Shown piece by piece: positions 1 to 8,098 of a DNA stretch of 64,000 bases (positions are counted from its first letter, which is position 1; each line of letters begins with the position of its first letter). Source of the stretch: Sulfurospirillum sp. UBA6790 (GTDB lineage Bacteria; Campylobacterota; Campylobacteria; Campylobacterales; Sulfurospirillaceae); NCBI GenBank assembly GCA_002452855.1, contig DKFS01000069.1:26883-90882 (forward strand). The letters run 5' to 3'. The translations under genes were made by a program, and so were the position numbers. Below the pieces are notes generated by a model that was given only the letters and a program-made list of their open reading frames with translations, did no database searches and was not told where the DNA came from.

Positions 1-20
1 TTGTTAGGAATAAGTAAGAT

Positions 21-1280
21 ATGATAGAAGAGCCTTTTAGCCACGTTGAAAAAACAATCGACCAATTTTTTGCAACATTTAATCCAGAGCAATACCTCTA
101 CCTAGATGTGTTATACCGCTTTGAAGAGAGTGACCTTGAAGTCGTTTTAGAAGCACTAGACCAGTGCCGCTTGCCCAAACGCTACACCTCTTTTGTGGAT
201 GTTCTCCATGAAAAATTCACGCAAAAACTCAACCTAGATCGTCACGATTTGTTTATTTGCACCAATGATGAAATCTACATTAAACGTTATTTTAAAATCG
301 ATATTCCCAAAGATGCTGAAGAGCGCCGTGCATGCAGTATTCCTGCTGAAACACTTTTAGCGTATAAGAAAACATGTTTTCCAAACGATGAGTATAAAGC
401 GCGTCTTCTAGAGCTGCTTCCTTTTGCCATTGAGAGCACCTTAAATGTTAAGAAGATTAACCCTTTAGAGTTTAAACGTCTTTTTGTTTCGGTGTTGGTA
501 AACCTAACCGACATCGTTGTCATCGAATTCAGTGAAATTGAAGACCTCAAAGAGGTTCGAGCACTTAGTTTGTACCTCTTGCGCGAAATGTTTGAAGAGA
601 TGATGCTCCGCATTGCTGAGGATATTTTGATGCATTTTTCAAATCAAGAGAGACATGCCATTGAGTTTTTGAGCCACTTTGGTATCCATGAGACTATCGA
701 CTCCAAAGGCAATCGCTATAAGCCAAACCCTATTTTAGATGAAAGCAATCGTGCGTGGAACATGACGACCATTCGCTCAACCATGATTCAGTACAAAAAA
801 TCGAAACAATCGCTTTTTTCCAAACAAAAAGACCTTGGCTCACTCAAAAAAAGACTTGACATCTTACGTACGGAACTTAAAACACAAGAAGCCCATCTTA
901 AAGGCCAACACTTACTTTTAAAAGAGATAGAAGAGAAAGCACAAGCAGCACGCATGACGATAGACCGTTTGGAATCCAGTGACTCTAAAGAGGTAAAATT
1001 CGTTGAAGATGGTGTGGAAAAAATGTTCGAGCGACGCTCCCTTATGGCACAACTCTACCGCAAAGAAGACCATCTTCTTAATGATAGAAACCATCTTCAA
1101 AAACATATCAGAGAACTTGAAATGGCACGTGCTAATAAGCAAAAAAGCATTTATGTCAATGAACGACGCCTGAGCGATACGCAAACGGCCATCACATCCT
1201 TAGAATCGCAAGGACACCCGATAGACAACCAATATGCCCGTATCTGCCGTGCCCTTGCAAAAACGCTCTCTCAACGTTAA
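21..1280 (+). CDS. Hypothetical cytoplasmic coiled-coil protein
   Basis: I do not recognise a family. The 419-residue product has no signal peptide or membrane span. The first ~250 residues look like a helical globular domain. Residues ~255-400 are rich in K, E, Q and L in heptad-like spacing, which suggests a long coiled coil with a break near residue 325. The ATG is preceded only by a weak purine stretch, and stops lie just upstream, so this start is the best available. The gene ends 11 bp before the convergent stop of the next gene. A structural or scaffolding role is possible but is only a guess from composition. Confidence 0.75.
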   Translation: MIEEPFSHVEKTIDQFFATFNPEQYLYLDVLYRFEESDLEVVLEALDQCRLPKRYTSFVDVLHEKFTQKLNLDRHDLFICTNDEIYIKRYFKIDIPKDAEERRACSIPAETLLAYKKTCFPNDEYKARLLELLPFAIESTLNVKKINPLEFKRLFVSVLVNLTDIVVIEFSEIEDLKEVRALSLYLLREMFEEMMLRIAEDILMHFSNQERHAIEFLSHFGIHETIDSKGNRYKPNPILDESNRAWNMTTIRSTMIQYKKSKQSLFSKQKDLGSLKKRLDILRTELKTQEAHLKGQHLLLKEIEEKAQAARMTIDRLESSDSKEVKFVEDGVEKMFERRSLMAQLYRKEDHLLNDRNHLQKHIRELEMARANKQKSIYVNERRLSDTQTAITSLESQGHPIDNQYARICRALAKTLSQR

Positions 1281-1291
1281 GCGTTTTAGTC

Positions 1292-1729
1292 TTAAAGCGT
1301 CTCTTTATACTCGATGGAAGAGACTCTTAAATTTTCTAACGATATGACGGTGAGTTTACCCTCTTGTTTTGGTAAATAATCCGCATCGTTTTTCTCATCG
1401 ACAATCCCGATAGAATACGCATAATCTTTGAATTTTGGCAACATAAACATACTCATAATCATACTAGGAACACCTGTCGCATCCATAAAATAGAGCGCAT
1501 TATTTTCACTCAGATAATTTGGATGTGCGTCTAAAAACGCTTTGACGTGATTGCCTTGGTCTTTTGTGAACGCAACAATAATCTGTTTGGTATTTCCATC
1601 AAGCGCAACACTCTTTTTAAACTGGTCTTTCACAACACTCAAAGGGACAATAGCAGAACCCTCTTTTAAAACCTCAGCAAATAAACTAAGGGGTAATATG
1701 CACAAAAGCACAACGAACCATTTTTTCAT
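1292..1729 (-). CDS. Small periplasmic protein, thioredoxin-like fold possible
   Basis: The 145-residue product starts with a clear signal peptide (MKKWFVVLLCILPLSLFA, cleavage after about residue 18), so it is exported. The mature part contains a strand resembling the core of thioredoxin-like or DsbC-type folds (IIVAFTKDQ) and a phrase LYFMDATGVPSMI typical of such folds, but it has no CxxC pair, so it cannot act as a dithiol oxidoreductase. It reads as a stand-alone gene between a convergent coiled-coil gene and tex. Function unknown. An AAATGAT-N7-ATCATTT inverted repeat lies just upstream at 1779-1799. Confidence 0.75.
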   Translation of the reverse strand: MKKWFVVLLCILPLSLFAEVLKEGSAIVPLSVVKDQFKKSVALDGNTKQIIVAFTKDQGNHVKAFLDAHPNYLSENNALYFMDATGVPSMIMSMFMLPKFKDYAYSIGIVDEKNDADYLPKQEGKLTVISLENLRVSSIEYKETL

Positions 1730-1806
1730 CTTTTTCCTTTAATTTTTTCGTTCGCTATTGTAACGTGTCAGAGTAAATAAATGATAACGCTCATCATTTC
1801 AAACAC

Positions 1807-3921
1807 TTAAATCTCTTTGAGACTCAGGCTCACTTTGCCTTTTTCTTTATCGACTTCAAGAACGCGAATACGTGTGAGTTGTTGGTTGATGCTGAGCACT
1901 TCAAGCGGATGGGCGATGCGTTTGTCGCTCATCTGCGAGATGTGAATGAGTCCGTCATTTTTCAGCCCAATATCTACAAATGCCCCAAAATCGGCAATAT
2001 TGCGCACCACGCCCGAAACGATGGAACCAACACTCAGTTCTGAAATGTCGGTTAAGTCAGAACGAAATGCAATCGGTGGCAAGCTCTCTCTAGGGTCAAA
2101 CCCTGGTTTTAAAAGCTCGGCGATGATGTCTTGCAATGTCGCTTCGCCAATGCCCTGCTCACGCGCTAAAGTGATAATCTGTTCTTTGGAAAGCGTTGCC
2201 AAATCGGAGCGTTTCAAAAGTGTTTGTGCGATGGCATAACTCTCTGGATGAACGCCCGTGTTATCGAGCACGCTTTTGCCCTCACGAATACGGAAAAATC
2301 CCGCGCACTGCTCGTACGCTTTAGCACCTAAACCCTTAACTTTTAGCAATTCACTTTTACATGTAAAAGCTCCTTGAGACTCTCTGTGCTCGACAATTGC
2401 CTTAGCCAATTTTGTACCAACACCCGCCACGTAAGAAAGAAGTGAAATGGAAGCGCTGTTGGGATCAACCCCGATGCGATTGACCAAATCTTCGATGACT
2501 TCGTGCAGTTTCTTCTCTAGACTTTTTTGATCCACATCGTGTTGGTATTGCCCTATTCCTAGTGATTTTGGGTCGATTTTCACAAGGGCTGCCATCGGGT
2601 CGCGCAGACGTTGGGCGATAGAAATCGCTCCACGAATCGTCACATCAAGGTTCGGGTACTCTTCAGTGGCAATTTTAGAAGCCGAGTAGATGGATGCACC
2701 CGCTTCGGAAACCACCGTATAGGCAAGGTTCAATCCTTCTTCACGGTTGAGGCGTGCAAAAAATTCTTGGCTTTCACGTGAACCCGTACCATTGCCAATC
2801 GCTACGGCGGTGATGTGGTATTTTTGCGCCAATTCCTTAATGACTTTAGAAGAATTAGCATAGTCGCTTTGCGGCGGTGTCGGGTAGATGACCGCGTGCG
2901 TCAGATACGTACCATGCTCATCCACAACAGCGAGCTTACACCCCGTGCGATATGCCGGATCAACACCCAAAATGACGCGCTTGGTCACAGGTGGAGTATT
3001 TAAAAGTTGTGAGAGATTTTTTCCAAAGGTCGCAATCGCTTGTGTATCGGCTTTTTCTTTCACAATGGCATGAATTTCACGCTCCAATGAAGGGAAGAGA
3101 AGGCGTTTAAAACCATCCAAATACGCCTCTAGCAAGTAGCTTTTAGAACTTTTCGCATTGCGTGGAATGCGGTAACGCTCTATCGCACTTTCCACCCTTT
3201 CCATCTCATGCGCAATCTTTACATGTAACTCTTTTTCAGCCACACCACGCATCAGCGCGAGGTAACGATGAGAGGGAATGTGCGCTATTTTTTCGCTCTT
3301 CCCCGCAAGTTTGGCGTAAAGTCCATCAGGTTTAAGTGTTTTGGATGCTTTAATCTCAAACGAAGCGTAGTCATGGAGTTGCGCTCTCCAGTATTCACGC
3401 TCTTTGGCATCGTCGCTGTAACGCTCCGCGATGATGTCTTGCGCCCCTGCAATCGCTTCTTTCACGCTTCCCACTTTCTCGTTCACAAAACTCTGTGCCT
3501 TTTTCTCAAATGCTTCTTGCTCTAGTTCTGCACGCTCTAAAATGTCCGCCAAAGGCGTCAAACCTGCCGCCATCGCCACCGCAGCGCGCGTGTTTTTCTT
3601 CTCTTTGTAAGGTCGGTAAATGTCTTCTAATTCTTGAAGTGTTTGCGCTTTTTCAACGGCACTTTTCACCTCAGCGCTCACATCCACTTTCTCAGCAATC
3701 AGCCGCAAAACTTCCTCTTTGCGCTCATGCAATTTCTTCGCATACGCATAAATGCTCTCAAACTCCCTAAGCTGCTCATCGCTCGCCCCACCCGTCATTT
3801 CCTTGCGGTATCTTGCGATAAACGGAATGGTCGAGCCTTCGTCTAAGAGTTTTAAAATATTGATAATGTTTTCTTTGGCAATGCCTGTTTTTTGGACTAA
3901 AATGGGAATAAGTGGATTCAT
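1807..3921 (-). CDS. tex: Tex-family RNA-binding transcription accessory protein
   Basis: This is a full-length Tex protein of 704 residues. It shows the N-terminal helical region (IPFIARYRKEMTGGASDEQLREFE spans the family signature near residues 33-56), a YqgF/RNase H-like core beginning GVDPAYRTGCKLAVVD (~res 320), a helix-hairpin-helix stretch (~490-560, LLSYVAGVGTKLAKAIV) and a C-terminal S1 RNA-binding domain (~628-700, DFGAFVDIGLKNDGLIHIS). Family members bind RNA and associate with transcription elongation in the cytoplasm. It is monocistronic here. Two copies of the TTACATGTAA palindrome lie inside the gene (2357, 3219) and one just upstream (3942). Confidence 0.96.
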   Translation of the reverse strand: MNPLIPILVQKTGIAKENIINILKLLDEGSTIPFIARYRKEMTGGASDEQLREFESIYAYAKKLHERKEEVLRLIAEKVDVSAEVKSAVEKAQTLQELEDIYRPYKEKKNTRAAVAMAAGLTPLADILERAELEQEAFEKKAQSFVNEKVGSVKEAIAGAQDIIAERYSDDAKEREYWRAQLHDYASFEIKASKTLKPDGLYAKLAGKSEKIAHIPSHRYLALMRGVAEKELHVKIAHEMERVESAIERYRIPRNAKSSKSYLLEAYLDGFKRLLFPSLEREIHAIVKEKADTQAIATFGKNLSQLLNTPPVTKRVILGVDPAYRTGCKLAVVDEHGTYLTHAVIYPTPPQSDYANSSKVIKELAQKYHITAVAIGNGTGSRESQEFFARLNREEGLNLAYTVVSEAGASIYSASKIATEEYPNLDVTIRGAISIAQRLRDPMAALVKIDPKSLGIGQYQHDVDQKSLEKKLHEVIEDLVNRIGVDPNSASISLLSYVAGVGTKLAKAIVEHRESQGAFTCKSELLKVKGLGAKAYEQCAGFFRIREGKSVLDNTGVHPESYAIAQTLLKRSDLATLSKEQIITLAREQGIGEATLQDIIAELLKPGFDPRESLPPIAFRSDLTDISELSVGSIVSGVVRNIADFGAFVDIGLKNDGLIHISQMSDKRIAHPLEVLSINQQLTRIRVLEVDKEKGKVSLSLKEI
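2357..2366. repeat. TTACATGTAA palindrome family (33 dispersed copies, first copy)
   Basis: Exact copies start at 2357, 3219, 3942, 4876, 12828, 17097, 17117, 17697, 17751, 18172, 20842, 20857, 22335, 23548, 23957, 24709, 27967, 32653, 33651, 34525, 35086, 40958, 43263, 45730, 46832, 48286, 48501, 49855, 50469, 52567, 53497, 58532 and 60861. Most extend to TTTACATGTAA or TTTACATGTAAA. The count was made by eye. Confidence 0.9.
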
Positions 3922-4021
3922 AATTTTTGCTTTCCTAGGTTTTACATGTAAAGATTTTTGGAGAGGTATTTTAGCGGAAAAAAAGCTAAAAATTAAAATA
4001 GCTTGTCCACTTTATTCTTGT

Positions 4022-4816
4022 TTATTCTCTTAAAACTTCTTGACCTTTTTTAAGAAACTCTTCTAACAATTGATTATATTGCTTTTCGTATTCTTCAAGT
4101 CCTAGTTCTTTGTTAAAAGCAAAAAGAATTGAGTAAATACATTGTGAGACAGTTAACAGTAGGGTAATAATCGTACTCAAATTGTGATTCATCATCCCTT
4201 CTACAGAAAACGATTGGTCTTTTTTATTTGCAATGCCCAAACTATGTCTCATTCCATATAATGTTCCATGAACAATATCTGAAGATGTTCTGTAAATTGT
4301 AAGATGTGCTATTTGCAAAAATCTAGCAACCATATCGCCATATTGTTTATTAATAAGATTAATTCTATTAGATATTTTTACTTTTGTCCAATCTCTACGG
4401 TCACCATTCATATTAATTGGGTTGTTTTTAGAAAAACCAACAGTATGTTTTTCTCCATCAAAAGCAAAAAATACAGTTTCTTTATCTATAGCAATTGATC
4501 GTGCAGATTCAAAATTTGATTTTACTTTGGTATATTCAATCATATCTTTCATCGCTTCAAAATTTGTAGCAGAAATATATAAAACGTTAATAGTTGTTTC
4601 ATAAATCATCCGAGATATAACGTAACAATCTCTCATTTTATTGATTTTTGATAATACAGATAACGATTCTAACGAGTCAGAAATTCCTAATAGCAATAAA
4701 AATAATTCTTCACTGTATTTAGTATCTGTATGAAGGATATAATCACAGGCTTCTTTAAAAATCCTAATTTGTTTATCGAAAATAGCGCTGATAGTATGAA
4801 CATCATCTATAGTCAT
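4022..4816 (-). CDS. Hypothetical helical protein, DUF5677-like
   Basis: The product has 264 residues from the ATG at 4816, which has AAAGGA about nine bases upstream. A GTG sixteen codons earlier is open but lacks a good ribosome site. The sequence is strongly helical with no signal peptide; one hydrophobic segment near the C-terminus (TIITLLLTVSQCIYSILFAF) may be buried or membrane-associated. The phrase SSDIVHGTLYG resembles the motif of DUF5677-type proteins, often found in defence or stress islands. Base composition is clearly more AT-rich than the neighbours, hinting at acquisition. It lies downstream of the winged-helix/nucleotidyltransferase pair, but a 32-bp palindrome separates them, so joint function is not assured. 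Confidence 0.7.
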   Translation of the reverse strand: MTIDDVHTISAIFDKQIRIFKEACDYILHTDTKYSEELFLLLLGISDSLESLSVLSKINKMRDCYVISRMIYETTINVLYISATNFEAMKDMIEYTKVKSNFESARSIAIDKETVFFAFDGEKHTVGFSKNNPINMNGDRRDWTKVKISNRINLINKQYGDMVARFLQIAHLTIYRTSSDIVHGTLYGMRHSLGIANKKDQSFSVEGMMNHNLSTIITLLLTVSQCIYSILFAFNKELGLEEYEKQYNQLLEEFLKKGQEVLRE

Positions 4817-4864
4817 TATTTTAAATCCTTTAAAGTGATAAATGCTGGCAGGCCAATTTTTCAC

Positions 4865-4896
4865 TATAATTAGCTTTACATGTAAGGCTAATTATA
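4865..4896. terminator. Near-perfect 32-bp palindrome containing TTACATGTAA
   Basis: TATAATTAGC (4865-4874) pairs with GCTAATTATA (4887-4896), and the 12 bases between are a TTTACATGTAAG palindrome, so almost the whole stretch can fold on itself. It lies 4 bp past the stop of the minus-strand nucleotidyltransferase gene. A strong U-tract is lacking, so it may be an operator or mRNA-stabilising hairpin rather than a classical terminator. Confidence 0.5.
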
Positions 4897-4899
4897 CTC

Positions 4900-5433
4900 T
4901 CACAACATTCTCTTCTCAAAAACCAAAAACTTCTCTTTCATCCCTTCTTTGATAGACCATTTTTTAACGGAATCTCTATCGAATGTATTTTGTTGTGCGA
5001 CCCAAATGGCTTGCTGCAAACACTGCTCATCATCCCAATGATAATACGCCGCGAGTCTGTCTTTGATGCAATCTGTTGGAGTCAATAATCTTAAAACGCC
5101 AGCTTCTGTGTCTATCTCGGCTATCTCTTCCACGGGAGCATCGCCTACACCGAGAGGTCCTGAGGGGAACTCTATAAAAAGAGGCGTATCATCATGGGTA
5201 AAGTAACGATTGTGTTCTTTAAACCCTAGCTCTTCCATCGTCACTTGGATTTTTTTGAACTGTTCATTGTATTGATTGATGAGATCAAGGTCATAGGACG
5301 TGTATTCACCTCTGCTGTAGATTTGCACACACGAACCGCCTGAGAGTACGACATGAATGCCTTTTGCTTTTAACGCATCGCATAAAAAACCGCCTAATTC
5401 TTGCATACTCATATCTTTGATGGAAATTTTCAT
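4900..5433 (-). CDS. Nucleotidyltransferase-fold protein (DUF6036-like, AbiEii-like partner)
   Basis: The 177-residue protein has the nucleotidyltransferase signature: GGS at residues 32-34, a DLD pair at 48-50 (D48, D50) and a third acidic candidate, E88, in PLFIEFP. This is the catalytic pattern of the Pol-beta-like superfamily seen in DUF6036, MNT and AbiEii proteins. A conserved-looking helical tail follows (LLTPTDCIKDRLAAYYHW). Its start overlaps the stop of the upstream winged-helix gene by 4 bp (ATGA), so the two are translationally coupled. The arrangement, HTH protein first and nucleotidyltransferase second, recalls AbiE-type toxin-antitoxin modules. Toxin activity is an inference. 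Confidence 0.85.
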   Translation of the reverse strand: MKISIKDMSMQELGGFLCDALKAKGIHVVLSGGSCVQIYSRGEYTSYDLDLINQYNEQFKKIQVTMEELGFKEHNRYFTHDDTPLFIEFPSGPLGVGDAPVEEIAEIDTEAGVLRLLTPTDCIKDRLAAYYHWDDEQCLQQAIWVAQQNTFDRDSVKKWSIKEGMKEKFLVFEKRML

Positions 5434-5780
5434 AACGGCTTCTCAACGCGCCTTGGACGTTTTCGTTGAAGTTCAAATTTTTCTTTGAGTTCTGGTTTGT
5501 AATATTCTCGTGCTTTATTCAAAAGTGTTGTTAATTCTTCCAAAAAAATATACCGAGGATTAAATGTATAAATTCTTGTTTTGCCACGCATTTTACTCAG
5601 CGCGAGTCCTGCATTTTCAAAGTTTTTAAGTTGATTTTGGATGGAGGGCAAGGGTGCATCAAAATAGCTTGCAATCTCTCTGGCATAGCCTTCTTTAAAC
5701 ACTAAAAGATACTGCAACGTCAATTCACGATTTTGTGTACCTAAGAGCACTTCTAACATAAGCATCTCCTTTTTTGACAT
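5430..5780 (-). CDS. Winged-helix (ArsR-like) DNA-binding protein, putative autoregulator
   Basis: The 116-residue protein has a winged helix-turn-helix: helices in YAREIASYFDAPLPSIQNQL (residues ~31-50) and a wing in MRGKTRIYTFNPRY (~64-77), then a basic C-terminal tail. This type of regulator commonly precedes a nucleotidyltransferase gene. The reading frame is coupled to the next gene by an ATGA overlap. Its start codon lies inside a large inverted repeat (5772-5817), which is what an autorepressed antitoxin-like regulator would need. An antitoxin or transcriptional repressor role is inferred from this layout. Confidence 0.85.
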   Translation of the reverse strand: MSKKEMLMLEVLLGTQNRELTLQYLLVFKEGYAREIASYFDAPLPSIQNQLKNFENAGLALSKMRGKTRIYTFNPRYIFLEELTTLLNKAREYYKPELKEKFELQRKRPRRVEKPL

Positions 5781-5817
5781 ATAAATTATATCATATAATA
5801 TAAAAAATATGTCAAAA
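5772..5817 (-). promoter_or_regulatory. Nested palindromic operator of the winged-helix/NTase operon
   Basis: An outer inverted repeat has 11-base arms TTTTGACATAT (5772-5782) and ATATGTCAAAA (5807-5817). Inside it, ATTATAT-C-ATATAAT (5785-5799) is a second perfect palindrome that also supplies -10-like sequence. The left arm covers the start codon of the winged-helix gene. This is a good candidate for an autoregulatory operator-promoter. Confidence 0.6.
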
Positions 5818-5823
5818 GAAGAT

Positions 5824-5847
5824 AAAGAGATACACCTGTACCTCTTT
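5824..5847 (-). terminator. Hairpin downstream of the nitroreductase gene
   Basis: AAAGAG and TACA pair with CTCTTT and TGTA around a two-base loop. It lies 8 bp past the stop of the minus-strand nitroreductase gene and separates it from the winged-helix operon. The following stretch is AT-rich rather than a pure U-run. Confidence 0.45.
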
Positions 5848-5854
5848 ATAAAAT

Positions 5855-6610
5855 CTACTCGTCTTTAAACGCAAACCCCTGCGCTTGCATATCTTTTGCC
5901 GTGCTTCGGTAGTACACATCGGCATAGTAATTGCTCGTGATTTCAGCATATGTCGGCATCGAGCCACTGCCCGTTTTATCACGGAATGCTTTGAGTGTTT
6001 GGTCATACGTCAATGCGCCGTTTCGGACCTTTTCACTCTCGTACACATCTTCCATAGCAAAGGTATCGAGGGCAACGCGGGGTTTTAAAGGAGCGCCCTT
6101 GGCACGCTCGGTTGGAACGCCGATGGTGCACCCCACGGCTAAAAAGGTTTTTGGCGGCAGATTAAACAGTTTTGCAAACGCGGGAGAGTTTCTGCGTACC
6201 GCGCCAATGCAAGTTGTGCCATACCCTAAAGCACCCGCGGCACTTTGGAGATGGTCTATCATAATGCCCGCATCAATCGCTCCCACCATGATGCCCTCGG
6301 CACTTTGCTCGATGACATGCTTGCGCCCCACGCTCTCCACGATGGCACTGGTGCGGTTAAAGTCGATGATAATGCCTACAAACACGTCCGCTTCAGCGAT
6401 GTGCGCTTGTCCGCCGCAAAGTTCCGCGATGGTTTTGAGCTTCTCTTTGTTGCGCGTATACACAAGGCTGATTTGCTGACCGTTGATGGAATTTGGAGCG
6501 CGTTGTGCGGTTTTGAAAATGGTCTCTAAGTCCTCATCGCTTATGCGCTCACCCGTAAATTGGCGGATGGATTTTCGATTTTGTAGCTGCTTTATGGTTG
6601 GATTTTCCAT
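5855..6610 (-). CDS. Nitroreductase family oxidoreductase (NfsA/Frp type)
   Basis: This is a 251-residue FMN-dependent nitroreductase. Its N-terminus carries the FMN phosphate-binding pattern RKSIRQFTGERISDEDLE and the QRAPNSINGQQISLVY loop; a central AAGALGYGTTCIGAVR segment and the late GCTIGVP stretch fit the NADPH-dependent NfsA/Frp group. Such enzymes reduce nitroaromatics, quinones or flavins with NAD(P)H in the cytoplasm. It follows an antibiotic-biosynthesis-monooxygenase-like gene by 8 bp and is likely co-transcribed with it. Substrate unknown. Confidence 0.92.
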   Translation of the reverse strand: MENPTIKQLQNRKSIRQFTGERISDEDLETIFKTAQRAPNSINGQQISLVYTRNKEKLKTIAELCGGQAHIAEADVFVGIIIDFNRTSAIVESVGRKHVIEQSAEGIMVGAIDAGIMIDHLQSAAGALGYGTTCIGAVRRNSPAFAKLFNLPPKTFLAVGCTIGVPTERAKGAPLKPRVALDTFAMEDVYESEKVRNGALTYDQTLKAFRDKTGSGSMPTYAEITSNYYADVYYRSTAKDMQAQGFAFKDE

Positions 6611-6618
6611 AATGTATC

Positions 6619-6912
6619 CTATAAAATCTTTTTTAATTTTTGAAGCGATATACTCTCAACTTTGTCGTCCATAAATGCTTTGTAGCTATTATAATGCTCT
6701 TTTTTCATATGCTCCGCCAAAAGGGCTTCACTCTCCCATGTCTCGATAAAAACATAGGTATTTTTGTTGTCAATGTCTTGATGAACATCGTATTGCAAGC
6801 ATCCTGCATCATTTTGATGCGTTGCCTTATGTAACGTGGTTAAGGCGTCTAAAATACCTTCATCGTTTGAGTTTTTTAATGTCAATGTCGCGACGAGAAC
6901 AATTTTTTGCAT
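6619..6912 (-). CDS. Antibiotic biosynthesis monooxygenase (ABM/YgiN-like) domain protein
   Basis: A 97-residue ferredoxin-like-fold protein with the ABM signature: GCLQYDVHQD followed by YVFIETWESEALLAEHMKK. Related proteins such as YgiN act on quinols, others as heme-degrading or cofactor-free monooxygenases; which applies here cannot be read from sequence. It is the first gene of a two-gene unit with the nitroreductase (8-bp gap), suggesting joint handling of quinones or electrophiles. A good AAAGGAAAAAG ribosome site precedes the ATG. Confidence 0.9.
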   Translation of the reverse strand: MQKIVLVATLTLKNSNDEGILDALTTLHKATHQNDAGCLQYDVHQDIDNKNTYVFIETWESEALLAEHMKKEHYNSYKAFMDDKVESISLQKLKKIL

Positions 6913-7058
6913 CTTTTTCCTTTGTATTTAATTCTAAAAGAAGTATAGGAGCAATGTACTTAAAATTCCCTTACAGTATTTTAAGTAAGTAATAGTAAAA
7001 AATATTTAAAATGTGAGATGTGTTCTTAAAAGAATGGCATAAAACACGATAGCGAGTG

Positions 7059-7085
7059 CTAGAGAGACTTTGTTTGTCTCTCTAG
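7059..7085 (-). terminator. 10-bp perfect hairpin after the small Lys-rich gene
   Basis: CTAGAGAGAC (7059-7068) pairs perfectly with GTCTCTCTAG (7076-7085) around a TTTGTTT loop. It follows the stop of the minus-strand 31-residue gene by 14 bp. No strong U-tract follows. Confidence 0.5.
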
Positions 7086-7099
7086 GAAGGGTTGAATGA

Positions 7100-7195
7100 C
7101 TACGCTTTTTTTGCCTTTTTCTCTTCACGTTTCTCTTTTAACGACTTCTCAGGTTTCTTCTTGACTTCTTTTTTGACATCTTTACCTTTTGCCAT
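7100..7195 (-). CDS. 31-residue lysine/glutamate-rich microprotein
   Basis: A short frame translates to a 31-residue peptide starting MAKGKDVKKEVKKKPEK, almost half lysine, with only valines, a leucine and alanines as hydrophobic residues. It is preceded by AAAAAGGAGAAAGC, an excellent Shine-Dalgarno site with ideal spacing, and followed by a perfect hairpin, so translation is likely. No family name can be assigned. A nucleic-acid or ribosome-associated role would suit the charge, but this is inference. Confidence 0.65.
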   Translation of the reverse strand: MAKGKDVKKEVKKKPEKSLKEKREEKKAKKA

Positions 7196-7297
7196 GCTTT
7201 CTCCTTTTTGAAGTGGGTTAATACGTTTAAAATTGTATAGGAGTTAGGCTTAAAAGGAATAACAAAGCTTACACAAAAAAATTCTATAGCATAAATC

Positions 7298-7311
7298 TTG
7301 ATATCTATCAA
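7298..7311. promoter_or_regulatory. FNR-type box and promoter of the Crp/Fnr gene
   Basis: TTGAT-ATCT-ATCAA is an exact FNR/DNR-type half-site pair. A TATATT -10 box lies at 7334-7339. A transcript starting at about 7346 would put the box centre at -41.5, the class II activator position. It precedes the regulator gene itself, so autoregulation is likely. Confidence 0.7.
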
Positions 7312-7370
7312 GGACATGCCCTATTTTTTATTATATATTTTTAAAAATTCATCGTCAAAAAAGAATTACA

Positions 7371-8030
7371 ATGATAAAAATTGAAAATCTTCCTTATTTC
7401 TCACATCTCAATCGCACTGAACTTGAAAAAATAAAAAAATGTTGCACGCTTAAAAAATATACATCTGATGATATACTTTTTTATGAAGGCGAAAGGCCAC
7501 AGTATCTTTACATTCTTTTAAAAGGTACGCTTAAAGTGTATCAAACAACCGCCAAAGCAAATCATATTTTCATTCTTTTTTTGACACAACCGGGTGAAAT
7601 CATCGGAGATTACGCTTTGTATGCCAAGAGTCCTTATCCTAACACCGCACAATTTGTCACCGAAGGAGAAGTGCTTAAGATAAATTTTTTCCCTATCCAA
7701 AAAGAGATGTTCAACAATGCTATTTTAAACTTCCATATCATCCAATCTCTCACAAAAAAACAAAGAGTTTTTTTAAATGTCATCCATAATGAAATTAGTA
7801 CCAATACAGAAGCGAAAGTTGCAAAATTTTTACTCGATAACGAACCCCTTGTTCAAACACTTAAACAAATCGAAATAGCTTCCATCCTCAATACAACGCC
7901 TGAAACACTCTCACGCATGCTTTCAAAATTCAAATCTTTAGGATTGATTCATATTGACACCAAGCACATCATCACTTTACAAAAAAAAGAAGCTCTTCAA
8001 ACCTATTATCGTACCATTGTGCAAAATTGA
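7371..8030 (+). CDS. Crp/Fnr family transcriptional regulator
   Basis: The 219-residue protein has an N-terminal cyclic-nucleotide-binding-like beta roll (residues ~10-120, with ILFYEGERPQYLYILLKGTLKV and PGEIIGDYALYA) and a C-terminal helix-turn-helix (~143-205). The recognition helix reads TTPETLSRML with E178, S181 and R182 in the positions that let FNR-type proteins read TTGAT-N4-ATCAA. The four-cysteine cluster of FNR is absent; only a CC pair at 24-25 is seen, so it is not an oxygen-sensing Fe-S FNR. It may instead sense a heme ligand such as NO, as DNR-type proteins do. Matching boxes lie upstream of itself, of the exporter operon and of the chemoreceptor gene. Confidence 0.92.
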   Translation: MIKIENLPYFSHLNRTELEKIKKCCTLKKYTSDDILFYEGERPQYLYILLKGTLKVYQTTAKANHIFILFLTQPGEIIGDYALYAKSPYPNTAQFVTEGEVLKINFFPIQKEMFNNAILNFHIIQSLTKKQRVFLNVIHNEISTNTEAKVAKFLLDNEPLVQTLKQIEIASILNTTPETLSRMLSKFKSLGLIHIDTKHIITLQKKEALQTYYRTIVQN

Positions 8031-8068
8031 TTCATATCAAGTCAAGGACAAATGGCATAATGTATAAT
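8027..8068 (+). promoter_or_regulatory. FNR-type box and promoter of the exporter operon
   Basis: TTGAT-TCAT-ATCAA (8027-8040) overlaps the stop codon of the regulator gene. A consensus TATAAT -10 box lies at 8063-8068. A start near 8075 places the box centre at -41.5. This promoter would drive the TolC-HlyD-DevC-DevA operon under the adjacent Crp/Fnr protein. Confidence 0.72.
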
Positions 8069-8098
8069 GCCTTAGAGTAAAAGATAGGAGAGCTTATA

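Noticed and set aside
1779..1799. AAATGAT-N7-ATCATTT inverted repeat as a Fur box
   Set aside because: It resembles a Fur site only loosely and lies between a periplasmic-protein start and the tex stop; neither gene suggests iron control.
5931..6479. 182-codon frame opposite the nitroreductase
   Set aside because: The nitroreductase frame carries the family motifs; the opposite frame is low in recognisable structure and is a GC-phase shadow.
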